Shown piece after piece: positions 52,023 to 60,800 of a stretch of 64,000 nucleotides of DNA (within the stretch, counting starts at the first letter, position 1; each line of letters starts with the position of its first letter). The stretch is from Tissierella praeacuta_A. Its GTDB lineage: Bacteria > Bacillota > Clostridia > Tissierellales > Tissierellaceae. The DNA is taken from positions 1-64,000 of the forward strand of contig NZ_JBEBOY010000003.1 in NCBI RefSeq assembly GCF_040396155.1. Reading direction: 5' to 3'. The notes beneath the pieces were generated by a model. It was not told the origin of the DNA. It was given only the letters and a program-made list of their open reading frames with translations, and ran no database searches. The position numbers and the translations under genes are program-made.

Positions 52023-52664
52023 TTATTTTTTATTTATTTTTAAAGAAATATAATTACCTAAAAATTGAACTCCTTGAACTAAAGCTATGATAACTATAAG
52101 GGCTCCAATCATTACATCTGTTTGAAACTTATATAGTCCAAAACGAATAGCTAGATTACCTAGTCCACCGCCTCCTATGGCACCAGCCATTGCTGAATAT
52201 CCGATTAAATTTATTATGGTTAAGGTTACTCCAGAGACTATTGAAGGAAGTGATTCTGGAATAAGAACTTTTTTAATAATTTGTGGAACTGTAGCTCCCA
52301 TAGCAAGGCTAGATTCAATTACACCCTTATCAATTTCCTTTAAACTTCCTTCCATAACTCTAGCTACAAAAGGAGCAGCTGCTATGGACAATGGTACTAT
52401 AGTTGCTGTTGTACCTATTTGTGTACCTACTATGAATTCTGAAATTGGAAAGACTAAAATCATTAGAATAATAAATGGTAAAGACCTTAGTATATTGATG
52501 ACACTTCCTAAAATTTTATTAAATAAAGGTTTTTCCCATATGTTGCCTTTTTCTGTAATTACCAATAAGATTCCCAGAGGAAATCCTATTAATAAAGAGA
52601 ATAATGTTGAGATAGCTACCATGTATATAGTTTCAAATAAAGAAGGTATAATTAATTCAGCCAT
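52023..52664 (-). CDS. metI: Methionine ABC transporter permease MetI
   Basis: A 213-aa permease with five helices and the typical start (MVAISTLFSLLIGFPLGILL) and coupling loop ESSLAMGATVPQIIKKVLIPE. It overlaps metN by one base and precedes metQ by 14 nt. Confidence 0.95.
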   Translation of the reverse strand: MAELIIPSLFETIYMVAISTLFSLLIGFPLGILLVITEKGNIWEKPLFNKILGSVINILRSLPFIILMILVFPISEFIVGTQIGTTATIVPLSIAAAPFVARVMEGSLKEIDKGVIESSLAMGATVPQIIKKVLIPESLPSIVSGVTLTIINLIGYSAMAGAIGGGGLGNLAIRFGLYKFQTDVMIGALIVIIALVQGVQFLGNYISLKINKK

Positions 52665-53668
52665 TATATCACCTCCACATAGACATCTTCACTTTTTAAA
52701 AATGAAAGAGCCTGATTTACTTCTTCATTTTCACCAATTAATTCTAATATTAGATGGCCAACACTTGTTGATTGCAATTTGTTAATATTTCCAGACAATA
52801 TGTTTACATCAATATTAAATTTTCTGATAATTTTAGATACAATTGGTTTTTTTGCACTATCTCCTAAAAAGCTTAATCTAATGAGTTTTCCTTTAAAATC
52901 ATTTGGATTTATGATTTCCTCTTCTATATTTCCTTGTAATGAATTAATAAAGGTTTGTGCAATTTTTGTCTTAGGTTCCCTAAATAGATTTTCTACAGTA
53001 TTTTCTTCTACAACTTGCCCATTTGCCATAATAGCTACCCTATCGCATATTTCCTTTACTACTTCCATTTGATGAGTTATCATAACTATGGTTATATCCA
53101 TTTCATCCCTAATTTTTTTCAATAATTCCAATATGGATTTTGTAGTTTTGGGATCTAATGCTGAGGTACCCTCATCACTGAGAAGTATTTTAGGATTGTT
53201 TGCAATAGCTCTGGCTATGGCTACCCTTTGTTTTTGCCCTCCGCTTAGTTGACTAGGATAACTATCTTTCTTATCTACCAAATCCACATATTCTAAAAGT
53301 TTATTAACTTTATTGTGGATTTCCTTAGAAGACATATTATCTAAACGCAAAGGAAAGGCAATATTTTCATAAACAGTTTTTTGAGATAATAGGTTAAAAT
53401 GTTGAAATATCATTCCTATTTCTTTTCTTTCTTTTCTTAGACTTTCTTTATCAAGACTTGTTAAATCTACACCATCTATAAATATTTTTCCTTCTGTCGG
53501 CTCTTCAAGTCTGTTTAGACATCTAATTAAAGTAGATTTTCCGGCACCACTTAATCCAATAATTCCAAAGATTTCTCCTTTATTTATACTTAGACTTACA
53601 TTTTCTACTGCTGTAAAATTTTCTTTATCAACGGTAAAGACCTTAGATAAATTATGGATTTTAATCAT
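52664..53668 (-). CDS. metN: Methionine ABC transporter ATPase MetN
   Basis: A 334-aa ATPase with Walker A GLSGAGKST, signature LSGGQKQR and Walker B LLSDEGTSALD, followed by the C-terminal NIL domain (about 260-334) that senses methionine and inhibits transport. AAGGGGTGA precedes the ATG. First gene of the operon after the SAM-I riboswitch. Confidence 0.96.
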   Translation of the reverse strand: MIKIHNLSKVFTVDKENFTAVENVSLSINKGEIFGIIGLSGAGKSTLIRCLNRLEEPTEGKIFIDGVDLTSLDKESLRKERKEIGMIFQHFNLLSQKTVYENIAFPLRLDNMSSKEIHNKVNKLLEYVDLVDKKDSYPSQLSGGQKQRVAIARAIANNPKILLSDEGTSALDPKTTKSILELLKKIRDEMDITIVMITHQMEVVKEICDRVAIMANGQVVEENTVENLFREPKTKIAQTFINSLQGNIEEEIINPNDFKGKLIRLSFLGDSAKKPIVSKIIRKFNIDVNILSGNINKLQSTSVGHLILELIGENEEVNQALSFLKSEDVYVEVI

Positions 53669-53702
53669 TTAATACATTCACCCCTTAAATTCTTAAAACA
53701 AA

Positions 53703-53722
53703 AACCTCTTTTAAAAGAGGTT
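53703..53722 (-). terminator. Second terminator hairpin before metN
   Basis: AACCTCTTTTAAAAGAGGTT is a perfect 20-bp palindrome followed on the minus strand by TTTGTTTT. It lies between the riboswitch terminator and the start of metN. Confidence 0.6.
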
Positions 53723-53727
53723 CAAAT

Positions 53728-53755
53728 AAAAAACCTCTTTAGAAGAAAGAGGTTT
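53728..53755 (-). terminator. SAM-I riboswitch terminator
   Basis: AAACCTCTTT and its complement around a CTTCT-type loop, then U6 on the minus strand, directly after the aptamer. Confidence 0.85.
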
Positions 53756-53763
53756 AAGTTCCT

Positions 53764-53863
53764 CTCTCATCTCCCGGTATAAATACCGTTGGATTTAGCA
53801 CCTTGTAATAATACAGGTTGCCGGGCTTCATAGGGCCATTCCCTCCGCCTCTCTCGATAAGAG
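53764..53863 (-). promoter_or_regulatory. SAM-I (S-box) riboswitch
   Basis: On the minus strand: P1 CTCTTATC (53856-53863) closing with GATGAGAG (53764-53771), the conserved AGAGGCGGAGGGAAUGGCCC block, GAAGCCCGGCAACC, the GGUGCUAAAUCC block and ACCGG. All the S-box consensus boxes are present. With SAM bound, the terminator at 53728 forms and metNIQ is switched off. Confidence 0.96.
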
Positions 53864-53934
53864 TTTTATATTCAGTTAATTTTAAAATCTATTATAATGG
53901 TTTTTTTTCCCTTTGTCAACTATAACTTATATTT

Positions 53935-54141
53935 TTATAATTCGTCAAACCATGCTGAATCATCAGAATTCACAAAAAAAGATTGTGGATATAAAAATAT
54001 ATCACTAAATAGACCTATATAAGCATCTGGTCTTCTAGCATTTGAATCGTCATAATTTATGAAATCTGTGTTTTGGAGATTTTCACTTTGATAGTATATA
54101 TTGAATTCTGAATTATTTTTTATATTAGGAATTTTTTTCAT
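53935..54141 (-). CDS. Small hypothetical protein
   Basis: A 68-aa acidic, Asn/Tyr/Phe-rich protein (residues 30-60: NYDDSNARRPDAYIGLFSDI), with no signal or membrane helix. GGAGG lies 8 nt before ATG 54141. It is divergent from the coat-protein genes, so a sporulation role is possible but unsupported otherwise. Confidence 0.55.
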   Translation of the reverse strand: MKKIPNIKNNSEFNIYYQSENLQNTDFINYDDSNARRPDAYIGLFSDIFLYPQSFFVNSDDSAWFDEL

Positions 54142-54267
54142 TTTGTACACCTCCTGAACTTAGTTTTTCCTATCTGTTTAATTATATTTAAGAATCTTTT
54201 GGCAGAATAAAAAAATCCTTTTAACAAATAATAAAAGAGTAATAAAAAAACTGAAAGGAGTGTATTT

Positions 54268-54474
54268 ATGGCACTTAAAAATACTGTAAATTTAAATAAT
54301 GTAACTCAACAAGAACTCAACTGTGTAAAAGAAATAGCAGGTGGACATTTAACTATGAGTACAAAATTTGGAGATTATGCAAATCAAGTTCAAGACCCAC
54401 AATTAAAACAAATGCTTCAACAAGCAAGTACAGACGCAAAAACTACTGCGACTAATTTAATTAATTCATTATAG
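54268..54474 (+). CDS. Small coat-protein-like helical protein (CotF-associated)
   Basis: A 68-aa helical protein (NNVTQQELNCVKEIAGGHLT, then QDPQLKQMLQQASTDAKTTA) of the type encoded next to CotF-like proteins in clostridia, resembling the N-terminal part of the coat protein CotF. GAAAGGAG precedes the ATG. Only 15 nt separate it from the next gene, so the two form an operon expressed presumably in the mother cell. Confidence 0.75.
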   Translation: MALKNTVNLNNVTQQELNCVKEIAGGHLTMSTKFGDYANQVQDPQLKQMLQQASTDAKTTATNLINSL

Positions 54475-54489
54475 GAGGAGGTAAAGTAA

Positions 54490-54789
54490 ATGATGCAAGA
54501 AAGAGATATAGTAAACGATATTTTAGCAGGAACTAAAGCTAGTATAAACAGTTATACAACAGCTATAATGGAATGTTCGAATCAACAATTAAGAACAACT
54601 TTACAGACATTAAGAAATGAAGCAGAACAAATGCAATATCAACTATACCAAATGGCTGAGCAAAAAGGATACTATACTGCAGCACCAGCGGCTAATCAAA
54701 ATGATATAAATCAAATAAAAACGACTTTAACATCAGCAGTAAATAGTACAACTACAGCAAGTAACAATCAAAACCAACAGATGCAATAA
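54490..54789 (+). CDS. CotF-family spore coat protein
   Basis: A 99-aa CotF-type protein: ERDIVNDILAGTKASINSYT, then ECSNQQLRTTLQTLRNEAEQ and MAEQKGYYTAAPAA, matching the CotF/coat-like four-helix pattern, with a low-complexity Thr/Asn/Gln tail. GGAGGAGG precedes the ATG with 8-nt spacing. Function: assembly of the spore coat. Confidence 0.85.
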   Translation: MMQERDIVNDILAGTKASINSYTTAIMECSNQQLRTTLQTLRNEAEQMQYQLYQMAEQKGYYTAAPAANQNDINQIKTTLTSAVNSTTTASNNQNQQMQ

Positions 54790-54828
54790 ATAACAAAAAC
54801 GGTGTTCTTCACCGTTTTTGTTATTTAT
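54789..54828 (+). terminator. Terminator of the coat-protein operon
   Basis: AATAACAAAAACGGTG (54789-54804) pairs perfectly with its 16-nt complement (54810-54825), followed by T-rich sequence. Confidence 0.93.
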
Positions 54829-54854
54829 TTTTAATATTTATTATAAAAAAATTA

Positions 54855-54883
54855 TAGACATTATATTTATAATGTGGTATCCT
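54855..54883 (+). promoter_or_regulatory. Likely promoter of the pyr operon
   Basis: TAGACA (54855-54860), 17-nt spacer, TATCCT (54878-54883), 27 nt upstream of the PyrR-binding sequence. Confidence 0.45.
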
Positions 54884-54909
54884 ATTATAAATATAAATAC
54901 CTTTAATCT

Positions 54910-54988
54910 AATCCCGTGAGGTTAGGAAGGAGAGCGTAGATAAATATTTGCAGTATACTTATGCCTTCCTGTTGGGAAGGCATTTTTC
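54910..54988 (+). promoter_or_regulatory. PyrR-binding attenuator of the pyrimidine operon
   Basis: AATCCCGTGAGGTT (54910-54923) fits the PyrR-loop consensus ARUCCNGNGAGGYU at every position. AGGAAGG next to it can pair with the left arm of the terminator ATGCCTTCC/GGAAGGCAT (54961-54983, then T4). With UMP-bound PyrR the antiterminator is blocked and transcription stops before pyrB. The regulator gene pyrR is not in the window. Confidence 0.88.
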
Positions 54989-55034
54989 GAGCGCTAATCC
55001 TTTAAAGGTCTACATGACTAAAGGAGGTTTTAAA

Positions 55035-55958
55035 ATGTTAAAAGGAAGACATTTAATTGATCCACAGGATTTTACAGTGGAGGAACTAGAGGAAATATTC
55101 CAATTGGCAGAAGAAATTGTTAAAAGCCCAGGGGATTTCACTCATCTATGTGAAGGAAAGCTATTGGGAACTTTATTTTTCGAACCTAGTACTAGAACTA
55201 GACTGAGTTTTGAATCAGCAATGCTTAGACTAGGAGGCCAGGTAGTAGGATTCTCAGAGCCAGGTTCAAGTTCCGTAACTAAAGGAGAAAATTTGGCTGA
55301 TACAATAAGAACAGTTGCAGCATATACAGATATTATTGCTATGCGTCATCCTAAAGAAGGTGCACCAAAATATGGTTCGCAGTTTTCTAGTATTCCTTTA
55401 ATTAATGCAGGTGATGGTGGTCATCAGCATCCAACTCAAACACTTACAGACCTTTTGACTATTAGAATTGCAAAAGGCAGCTTTTCAAATTTGACCATAG
55501 GATTATGTGGCGACTTAAAATTTGGTCGTACAGTCCATTCTTTAATAAAGGCAATGTCAAGATATATAAATATTAGATTTATACTTATATCCCCTAATGA
55601 ATTAAAAGTACCTGAATATATTAAAACTGAAATCTTAGATAAGAAAGCTATTGATTATATAGAAGTGGAAAGACTAGAAGAAGTTATAGATAAACTAGAT
55701 ATACTATATATGACTAGAGTACAAAAAGAACGTTTCTTCAACGAGGCAGACTATATAAGATTAAAAGACAGTTATATTTTAGATAACGAGAAATTAAAAT
55801 TTGCTAAGTCAGATTTAACTATTCTTCATCCACTTCCAAGAGTAAACGAAATAAGTATGGAAGTTGATAATGACTCTAGAGCTTGGTATTTTAGGCAGGC
55901 TAAATACGGTATGTTTGTTAGAATGGCATTAATCGCAAAATTATTGGGGGTGAAATAA
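55035..55958 (+). CDS. pyrB: Aspartate carbamoyltransferase catalytic subunit
   Basis: Makes carbamoyl-aspartate from carbamoyl phosphate and aspartate. The 307-aa product has the carbamoyl-phosphate motif FFEPSTRTRLSFE, MRHPKEGAP, NAGDGGHQHPTQTL and the C-terminal HPLPRVNEI. ATG 55035 is used, 7 nt after AAGGAGG; an upstream in-frame ATG (54948) lies in the attenuator. It overlaps pyrI by one base, as in heteromeric ATCase. Confidence 0.97.
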   Translation: MLKGRHLIDPQDFTVEELEEIFQLAEEIVKSPGDFTHLCEGKLLGTLFFEPSTRTRLSFESAMLRLGGQVVGFSEPGSSSVTKGENLADTIRTVAAYTDIIAMRHPKEGAPKYGSQFSSIPLINAGDGGHQHPTQTLTDLLTIRIAKGSFSNLTIGLCGDLKFGRTVHSLIKAMSRYINIRFILISPNELKVPEYIKTEILDKKAIDYIEVERLEEVIDKLDILYMTRVQKERFFNEADYIRLKDSYILDNEKLKFAKSDLTILHPLPRVNEISMEVDNDSRAWYFRQAKYGMFVRMALIAKLLGVK

Positions 55959-56386
55959 TGTTAAATATCAATAGTATTACAAAAGGCATTGTAATAGATC
56001 ATATTAAACCAGGATATGGATTTTTTATATTTAAACATTTAAAACTAGATGAGGCTGATTTCACTGTGGCTCTTATAATGAATGCTACCAGTAAAAAGCA
56101 TGGATGTAAAGATATGATTAAGATTGAAAATGTCATAGATATAGATTTAACAATGTTAGGATTTATAGATCCTAATATTACAGTAAATATTATTGAGAGT
56201 GAACGAATTACAGAAAAAATCACTTTATCATTGCCAGATAAAATAGAGGGGATTATTGAATGTAAAAATCCAAGGTGTATAACCTCAAATGAAAGGGGAA
56301 TAGTTCATAAGTTTGTATTAATAGATGAGAATAAAGGAAGATACAAATGTGAATATTGTGACCAAATATATTCTTGGGAGGGATAA
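55958..56386 (+). CDS. pyrI: Aspartate carbamoyltransferase regulatory subunit
   Basis: A 142-aa allosteric subunit: N-terminal nucleotide-binding domain (GIVIDHIKPGYGF), and a zinc domain with Cys102, Cys107, Cys131 and Cys134. It indicates an enterobacterial-type holoenzyme inhibited by CTP, adding allosteric control to PyrR attenuation. Starts at the stop of pyrB. Confidence 0.96.
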   Translation: MLNINSITKGIVIDHIKPGYGFFIFKHLKLDEADFTVALIMNATSKKHGCKDMIKIENVIDIDLTMLGFIDPNITVNIIESERITEKITLSLPDKIEGIIECKNPRCITSNERGIVHKFVLIDENKGRYKCEYCDQIYSWEG

Positions 56387-56387
56387 A

Positions 56388-57584
56388 ATGGATATTCTTA
56401 TAAAAGGAGCAAGAATAGTAGATGAGTCCAAGGATTTCTTCGGAGATTTATATATTAAAGATGGAAGAATAGAGAATTTTGGAACAAATTTAAATTATAA
56501 TTGTAAAAAAATAGATGGAGAAGGCTTAGTTCTTATGCCTTCCTTCATCGATTTACATGTTCATTTTAGAGAGCCAGGATTTACTTATAAAGAAGATTTA
56601 TTGACTGGAGGATTAGCAGCATTAAAAGGGGGATATACATTAGTCAATTTAATGGGAAATACTAATCCAGTTTGTTCCTCCATGGAGATAGTAGAGTATG
56701 TGTTAAATAGAGCTAAAGAATTGGACTTAGTAGATGTTCATCAAACAGTTTCCATTACAAAAGACTTCGATGGACATACCCTTGAGCATTTAGATACATT
56801 GGATAATAGAGTAAAATTTATATCTGATGATGGTAAGGGAATAAAATCAAATATAGTTATGTATAATGCTATGGTGAAGGCTAAAGAAAGAAAATTGACT
56901 ATAATGACCCATGCAGAAGATGATGATTTAACTCCAATTAACTATAGAATTTCAGAAAATATTATTACAATTAGGGATATTTATTTATCAAAGGTAACAG
57001 GAGCAAGACTTCATTTATGTCATGTAAGTACAATGGAAGCCATAGAAGAAATAAGAAGGGCTAAATCTGATGGGGTAAATGTAACCTGTGAAGTAACACC
57101 CCATCATATATCTCTTTGGGATAATAGTTTTAAAGTCAATCCTCCCATAAGAACAAAACTTGATGTGGAGGCAATTATTCAAGGAATAATAGCTGGCACC
57201 GTAGATACCATATCTACAGATCATGCGCCGCATAGTAAAGAAGATAAAGAAAAGGGAGCTCCAGGACTATCAGGTATAGAAACAGCTTTTTCCGTTTCTT
57301 ATACTACCTTAGTTAAGTCTGATAGAATAGATTTAATGAAACTATCTAAAATCATGTCAGCAAATCCAGGCAGAATAATTGGAGTAAGAAAAGGTAAAAT
57401 AGAAAAAGGATATGATGGAGATATGGTCTTATTGGATTTAAATAAGGAGGTCATAATAGATGGAGATAAATTTATATCTAAGGGAAAGAATACTCCATTT
57501 AATGGAATGAAATTTTATGGAGAAGTAGTTATAACATTTAAGAATGGAGATATTAAATATATAAATGAGGATTTTTTAATATAA
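56388..57584 (+). CDS. pyrC: Dihydroorotase
   Basis: A 398-aa class I dihydroorotase, cyclising carbamoyl-aspartate. Metal ligands are visible: His57 and His59 (DLHVHFREPG), MTHAED, LHLCHVSTMEA and the DHAPHS motif, where the Asp is catalytic. ATG 56388 lies one base after the pyrI stop and behind GGGAGGG; an in-frame upstream start would overlap pyrI. Confidence 0.96.
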   Translation: MDILIKGARIVDESKDFFGDLYIKDGRIENFGTNLNYNCKKIDGEGLVLMPSFIDLHVHFREPGFTYKEDLLTGGLAALKGGYTLVNLMGNTNPVCSSMEIVEYVLNRAKELDLVDVHQTVSITKDFDGHTLEHLDTLDNRVKFISDDGKGIKSNIVMYNAMVKAKERKLTIMTHAEDDDLTPINYRISENIITIRDIYLSKVTGARLHLCHVSTMEAIEEIRRAKSDGVNVTCEVTPHHISLWDNSFKVNPPIRTKLDVEAIIQGIIAGTVDTISTDHAPHSKEDKEKGAPGLSGIETAFSVSYTTLVKSDRIDLMKLSKIMSANPGRIIGVRKGKIEKGYDGDMVLLDLNKEVIIDGDKFISKGKNTPFNGMKFYGEVVITFKNGDIKYINEDFLI

Positions 57585-57600
57585 GTTAGGGGGCGAATAC

Positions 57601-58458
57601 GTGATAATTGATAGATTATATGATGAGGTGGAGAAAAAAGGTAATGTATGTGTCGGACTAGACACTCATTTAGATTATATACCTGAAAAAATGAAGAAAA
57701 GATATAAAGATATAGATGAAGTTATTTTTAGATTTAACAAGAGAATAATTGATTGTACAGAGGATTTAACTGCAATTTATAAATTGCAGATTGCATATTA
57801 TGAAGCTTATGGAATTCGTGGATTATTTGCTTATATAAAAACCTTAAAATATCTAAAGAGTATCAATGCCTTATCCATAGGAGATGTAAAACGTGGAGAT
57901 ATTGCATCTACAGCAGATATGTATGCTAAGGCACATTTTGAAGGGGATTTTGAAACTGATTTTATCACCATTAATCCGTATATGGGATTTGATAGTATTA
58001 CTCCATATTTTAAATATTTAGATAAGGGAAATAAAGGATTATTTGTTCTTCTTAGAACATCTAATTCAGGTTCAAAGGATATAGAATATCTAAATGTAGA
58101 GGGCAAGAGCCTTTATTACCATGTAGGGGACAAACTAGAAGAAATGGGCAAAAAATATATTGGAAAATCTGGATATAGTTTAATAGGAGCTGTAGTAGGT
58201 GGTACTCATACTGATGAAGCTATGGAAATTAGGGAAAGATATAAGGATATGTATTTTTTAATACCTGGATATGGAGCTCAAGGAGCTAAGGGAAAAGATG
58301 TGAGTCTTTATCTAAATGAAGGAAATGGGGGAATTGTTAATTCATCAAGGGGAATAATTACAGCATATATGAAGCATGAAGATGGAATTAAAGAATTTGA
58401 GAAATATACTAGAGAAGCTGTACTTTCCATGAGGGAGGATATAGGCTGTGAAAGATAG
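57601..58458 (+). CDS. pyrF: Orotidine 5'-phosphate decarboxylase (type 2)
   Basis: A 285-aa decarboxylase of the longer 'type 2' group: GLDTHLDYIP near the start, the catalytic IGDVKRGDIAST motif (Asp-x-Lys-x-x-Asp), FITINPYMG and YGAQGAKGKD. It forms UMP. The start is GTG 57601 after AGGGGGCG. It overlaps pyrK by 11 nt. Confidence 0.94.
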   Translation: MIIDRLYDEVEKKGNVCVGLDTHLDYIPEKMKKRYKDIDEVIFRFNKRIIDCTEDLTAIYKLQIAYYEAYGIRGLFAYIKTLKYLKSINALSIGDVKRGDIASTADMYAKAHFEGDFETDFITINPYMGFDSITPYFKYLDKGNKGLFVLLRTSNSGSKDIEYLNVEGKSLYYHVGDKLEEMGKKYIGKSGYSLIGAVVGGTHTDEAMEIRERYKDMYFLIPGYGAQGAKGKDVSLYLNEGNGGIVNSSRGIITAYMKHEDGIKEFEKYTREAVLSMREDIGCER

Positions 58459-59182
58459 TTATAAGGACGGGATAATTTATTCAAATACTGAAATAAGTCC
58501 AAATATATATGAAATAGTATTAGAAGGAGATTTTAACGGAGTACCGGGACAATTTTATATGGTAAGAGGGTGGAATGGATTGGATCCATTTTTACCTAGA
58601 CCAATAAGTATTGCTGATATAGAAAGCAGGAGAATTAAGTTTTTATATGAAGTGAGGGGAAGAGGGACACATATAATATCAAAGTTAAGAAAAGGAGATA
58701 GATTAAGTATATTAGGACCCTTAGGTAATGGATTTAATTTAAAAACCCAAGGGAAAATTGCTTTGATATCTGGAGGTGCAGGCATTGCACCAATGTTATA
58801 TTTGGCAAAAAATATTTCAGGAGAAATCCATATTTACAGTGGGTTTAGGAATAATGCTTATTTTTTAGACCAAATAAAGCCTCATGTAAATAATGTATTT
58901 GTAGCTACGGAAGATGGTTCTGTTGGTCATAAGGGATTTGTAACTGAATTGTTTGAGCCGAGTAAATATGATTTAGTATTTACCTGTGGACCAATTCTTA
59001 TGATGGAAGTAGTGATAAAGATGTGTAAGGATAAAGTGCCAGTATATGTTTCAATGGAAAATCGTATGGCATGTGGTATAGGTGCTTGCCTTGGATGTAC
59101 TATAGAGACTATATGGGGAATGGAAAGAGTTTGTAAGGAAGGACCAGTATTTAAAGGTGAGGAGGTAATTTTCCATGACTAA
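58448..59182 (+). CDS. pyrK: Dihydroorotate dehydrogenase B electron-transfer subunit
   Basis: A 244-aa FAD/2Fe-2S protein that passes electrons from dihydroorotate to NAD. FAD-binding FLPRPISIAD, NAD-binding GGAGIAPMLYLA, and 2Fe-2S ligands Cys209, Cys214, Cys217 and Cys229 (ACGIGACLGC). Start is GTG 58448, inside the end of pyrF. The PyrK/PyrD type suits an anaerobe. Confidence 0.96.
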   Translation: MKDSYKDGIIYSNTEISPNIYEIVLEGDFNGVPGQFYMVRGWNGLDPFLPRPISIADIESRRIKFLYEVRGRGTHIISKLRKGDRLSILGPLGNGFNLKTQGKIALISGGAGIAPMLYLAKNISGEIHIYSGFRNNAYFLDQIKPHVNNVFVATEDGSVGHKGFVTELFEPSKYDLVFTCGPILMMEVVIKMCKDKVPVYVSMENRMACGIGACLGCTIETIWGMERVCKEGPVFKGEEVIFHD

Positions 59183-60071
59183 AGTAAATATATGTGGAGT
59201 GGAATTAAAAAATCCAGTTATAGCTGCCTCAGGAACCTTTGGATTTGGTAGAGAATTTGAAGAATATCTTTCTATAGAAAGATTAGGAGGAATATCTACT
59301 AAGGGACTTACTTTAAATAAAAAAGATGGAAATAAAGGAATACGGATATATGAAACTTCATCGGGACTTATGAATAGTATAGGTTTGCAAAACCCTGGAG
59401 TAAAAGGATTTATTGAGGATGAATTACCGTTTTTAGAGAAAAAGGATATGGTAATATTAGCTAATCTAGGAGGAAGCACTTTAGATGATTATTTAAAGGG
59501 TATAGAATTGTTAAATGACACTTCAGCTCATTTTATTGAGCTGAATATTTCGTGTCCCAATGTAAAAGAAGGTGGTATGGCCTTTGGCATAAAATGTGAT
59601 ACTGCATCCCAGATAGTAAAGGAAGCTAAAAAGGTATCTAAAAAACCAATGATTGTAAAGCTATCTCCAAATGCAGAGAATATAAAGGATATGGCATATA
59701 CATGTGTAGAAGCTGGGGCTGATGGACTTTCTTTGGTAAATACATTTAATGCTTTAGCAATAGACATTTATAAGAGAAAGCCTGTATTTAATAATATAAC
59801 TGCTGGCTTGTCAGGACCTTGTATAAAACCAATAGCTCTAAGAATGGTATATGAAGTAAATCAAGTTGTAGATGTACCTATAATAGGCATAGGTGGAATA
59901 GCAACAGCAGAGGATGCTATAGAATTTATTATGGCTGGAGCTATGGCTGTCCAAGTAGGAAGTGCTAATTTTATTAAACCAAATATCTCTGTGGATATTA
60001 TTAGAGGTATAGAAAATTTTATGAATAAAGAAGGTATTAAATCACTGGAAGAAATAAGAGGAATAATTTAA
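59175..60071 (+). CDS. pyrD: Dihydroorotate dehydrogenase B catalytic subunit
   Basis: A 298-aa FMN TIM-barrel enzyme with the class 1B catalytic Cys127 (LNISCPNVKEGG), the N-terminal PVIAASGTFGFG block and PIIGIGGIATAEDA near the FMN phosphate. It overlaps pyrK by 8 nt, consistent with an assembled complex. Confidence 0.97.
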   Translation: MTKVNICGVELKNPVIAASGTFGFGREFEEYLSIERLGGISTKGLTLNKKDGNKGIRIYETSSGLMNSIGLQNPGVKGFIEDELPFLEKKDMVILANLGGSTLDDYLKGIELLNDTSAHFIELNISCPNVKEGGMAFGIKCDTASQIVKEAKKVSKKPMIVKLSPNAENIKDMAYTCVEAGADGLSLVNTFNALAIDIYKRKPVFNNITAGLSGPCIKPIALRMVYEVNQVVDVPIIGIGGIATAEDAIEFIMAGAMAVQVGSANFIKPNISVDIIRGIENFMNKEGIKSLEEIRGII

Positions 60072-60177
60072 GACAATTAACAAAGAACGATTAAGACATT
60101 GATTTATTAATTGGTTTTATGGTTTTCGATTGCCAACTGTTAATCGTTAATTGCCAATTGAAGAAAGGGGTTTTAGT
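60072..60177. repeat. AATTG-type dispersed repeat between pyrD and pyrE
   Basis: Contains several near-copies of AATTGCCAATTG/AACTGTTAATCG in both orientations (CAATTAAC ... CGATTAA at the left, TTAATCGTTAATTG at 60140-60155). Similar motifs occur at about 7670-7730 and 34885-34926. No terminator is evident, so pyrE is probably still in the operon. Confidence 0.45.
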
Positions 60178-60732
60178 ATGATAATCGACTTATTAAAGGA
60201 ATCAAATGCATTACTTGAAGGCCATTTTTTATTGTCATCAGGGAAACATAGCAATAGATATGTACAATGTGCAAAACTATTACAATACCCAGATAGAGCA
60301 GAAAAAGCTATAGCTTATATAGTAGAGAAAGTAAAAGATTTAGATATTGATATAGTTGTAGGTCCTGCTATGGGAGGGATTATTGTAGCTTATGAACTAG
60401 GACGTCAATTAGGTAAACCTTCTATATTTACTGAAAGAGAAGAAGGAGAAATGAAACTAAAAAGAGGTTTCCATATTGAAAAAGGACAAAGGGTATTTAT
60501 TACTGAAGATGTTGTAACTACTGGAAAGTCAGCATATGAAGCCATTAGAGTTGTGGAGGAATATGGTGGAGTAGTAGTTGGTATAGCTTGTATAGTTGAT
60601 AGGTCCAAAGGAGATATTAGATATCCTGTATATGGTGGCACTAAACTAGAGATAAAAACCTATGATATAGAAGAATGTCCATTATGTAAAGAAGGATTGC
60701 CAATAGTAAAACCGGGAAGCAGAAAAATATAG
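60178..60732 (+). CDS. pyrE: Orotate phosphoribosyltransferase
   Basis: A 184-aa PRTase joining orotate to PRPP. The PRPP loop is VFITEDVVTTGKSAYE, with VVGPAMGGIIVAYELGRQL and FTEREEGEMKLKRGF, and a final CPLCKEG pair of cysteines. ATG 60178 is used, 8 nt after AAAGGGG; an in-frame start at 60151 lies in the repeat. Last gene of the pyr operon. Confidence 0.95.
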   Translation: MIIDLLKESNALLEGHFLLSSGKHSNRYVQCAKLLQYPDRAEKAIAYIVEKVKDLDIDIVVGPAMGGIIVAYELGRQLGKPSIFTEREEGEMKLKRGFHIEKGQRVFITEDVVTTGKSAYEAIRVVEEYGGVVVGIACIVDRSKGDIRYPVYGGTKLEIKTYDIEECPLCKEGLPIVKPGSRKI

Positions 60733-60758
60733 ATTTATATCCTTGGTTAAAAGATTCT

Positions 60759-60800
60759 AATGATTGTCAAAAGAATAATTCTTTTGACAATCATTTTTAT
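60759..60800 (+). terminator. Terminator of the pyr operon
   Basis: AATGATTGTCAAAAGAA (60759-60775) pairs perfectly with its 17-nt complement (60779-60795), then TTTATT. From here to 61227 I see nothing that qualifies as a gene. Confidence 0.93.
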
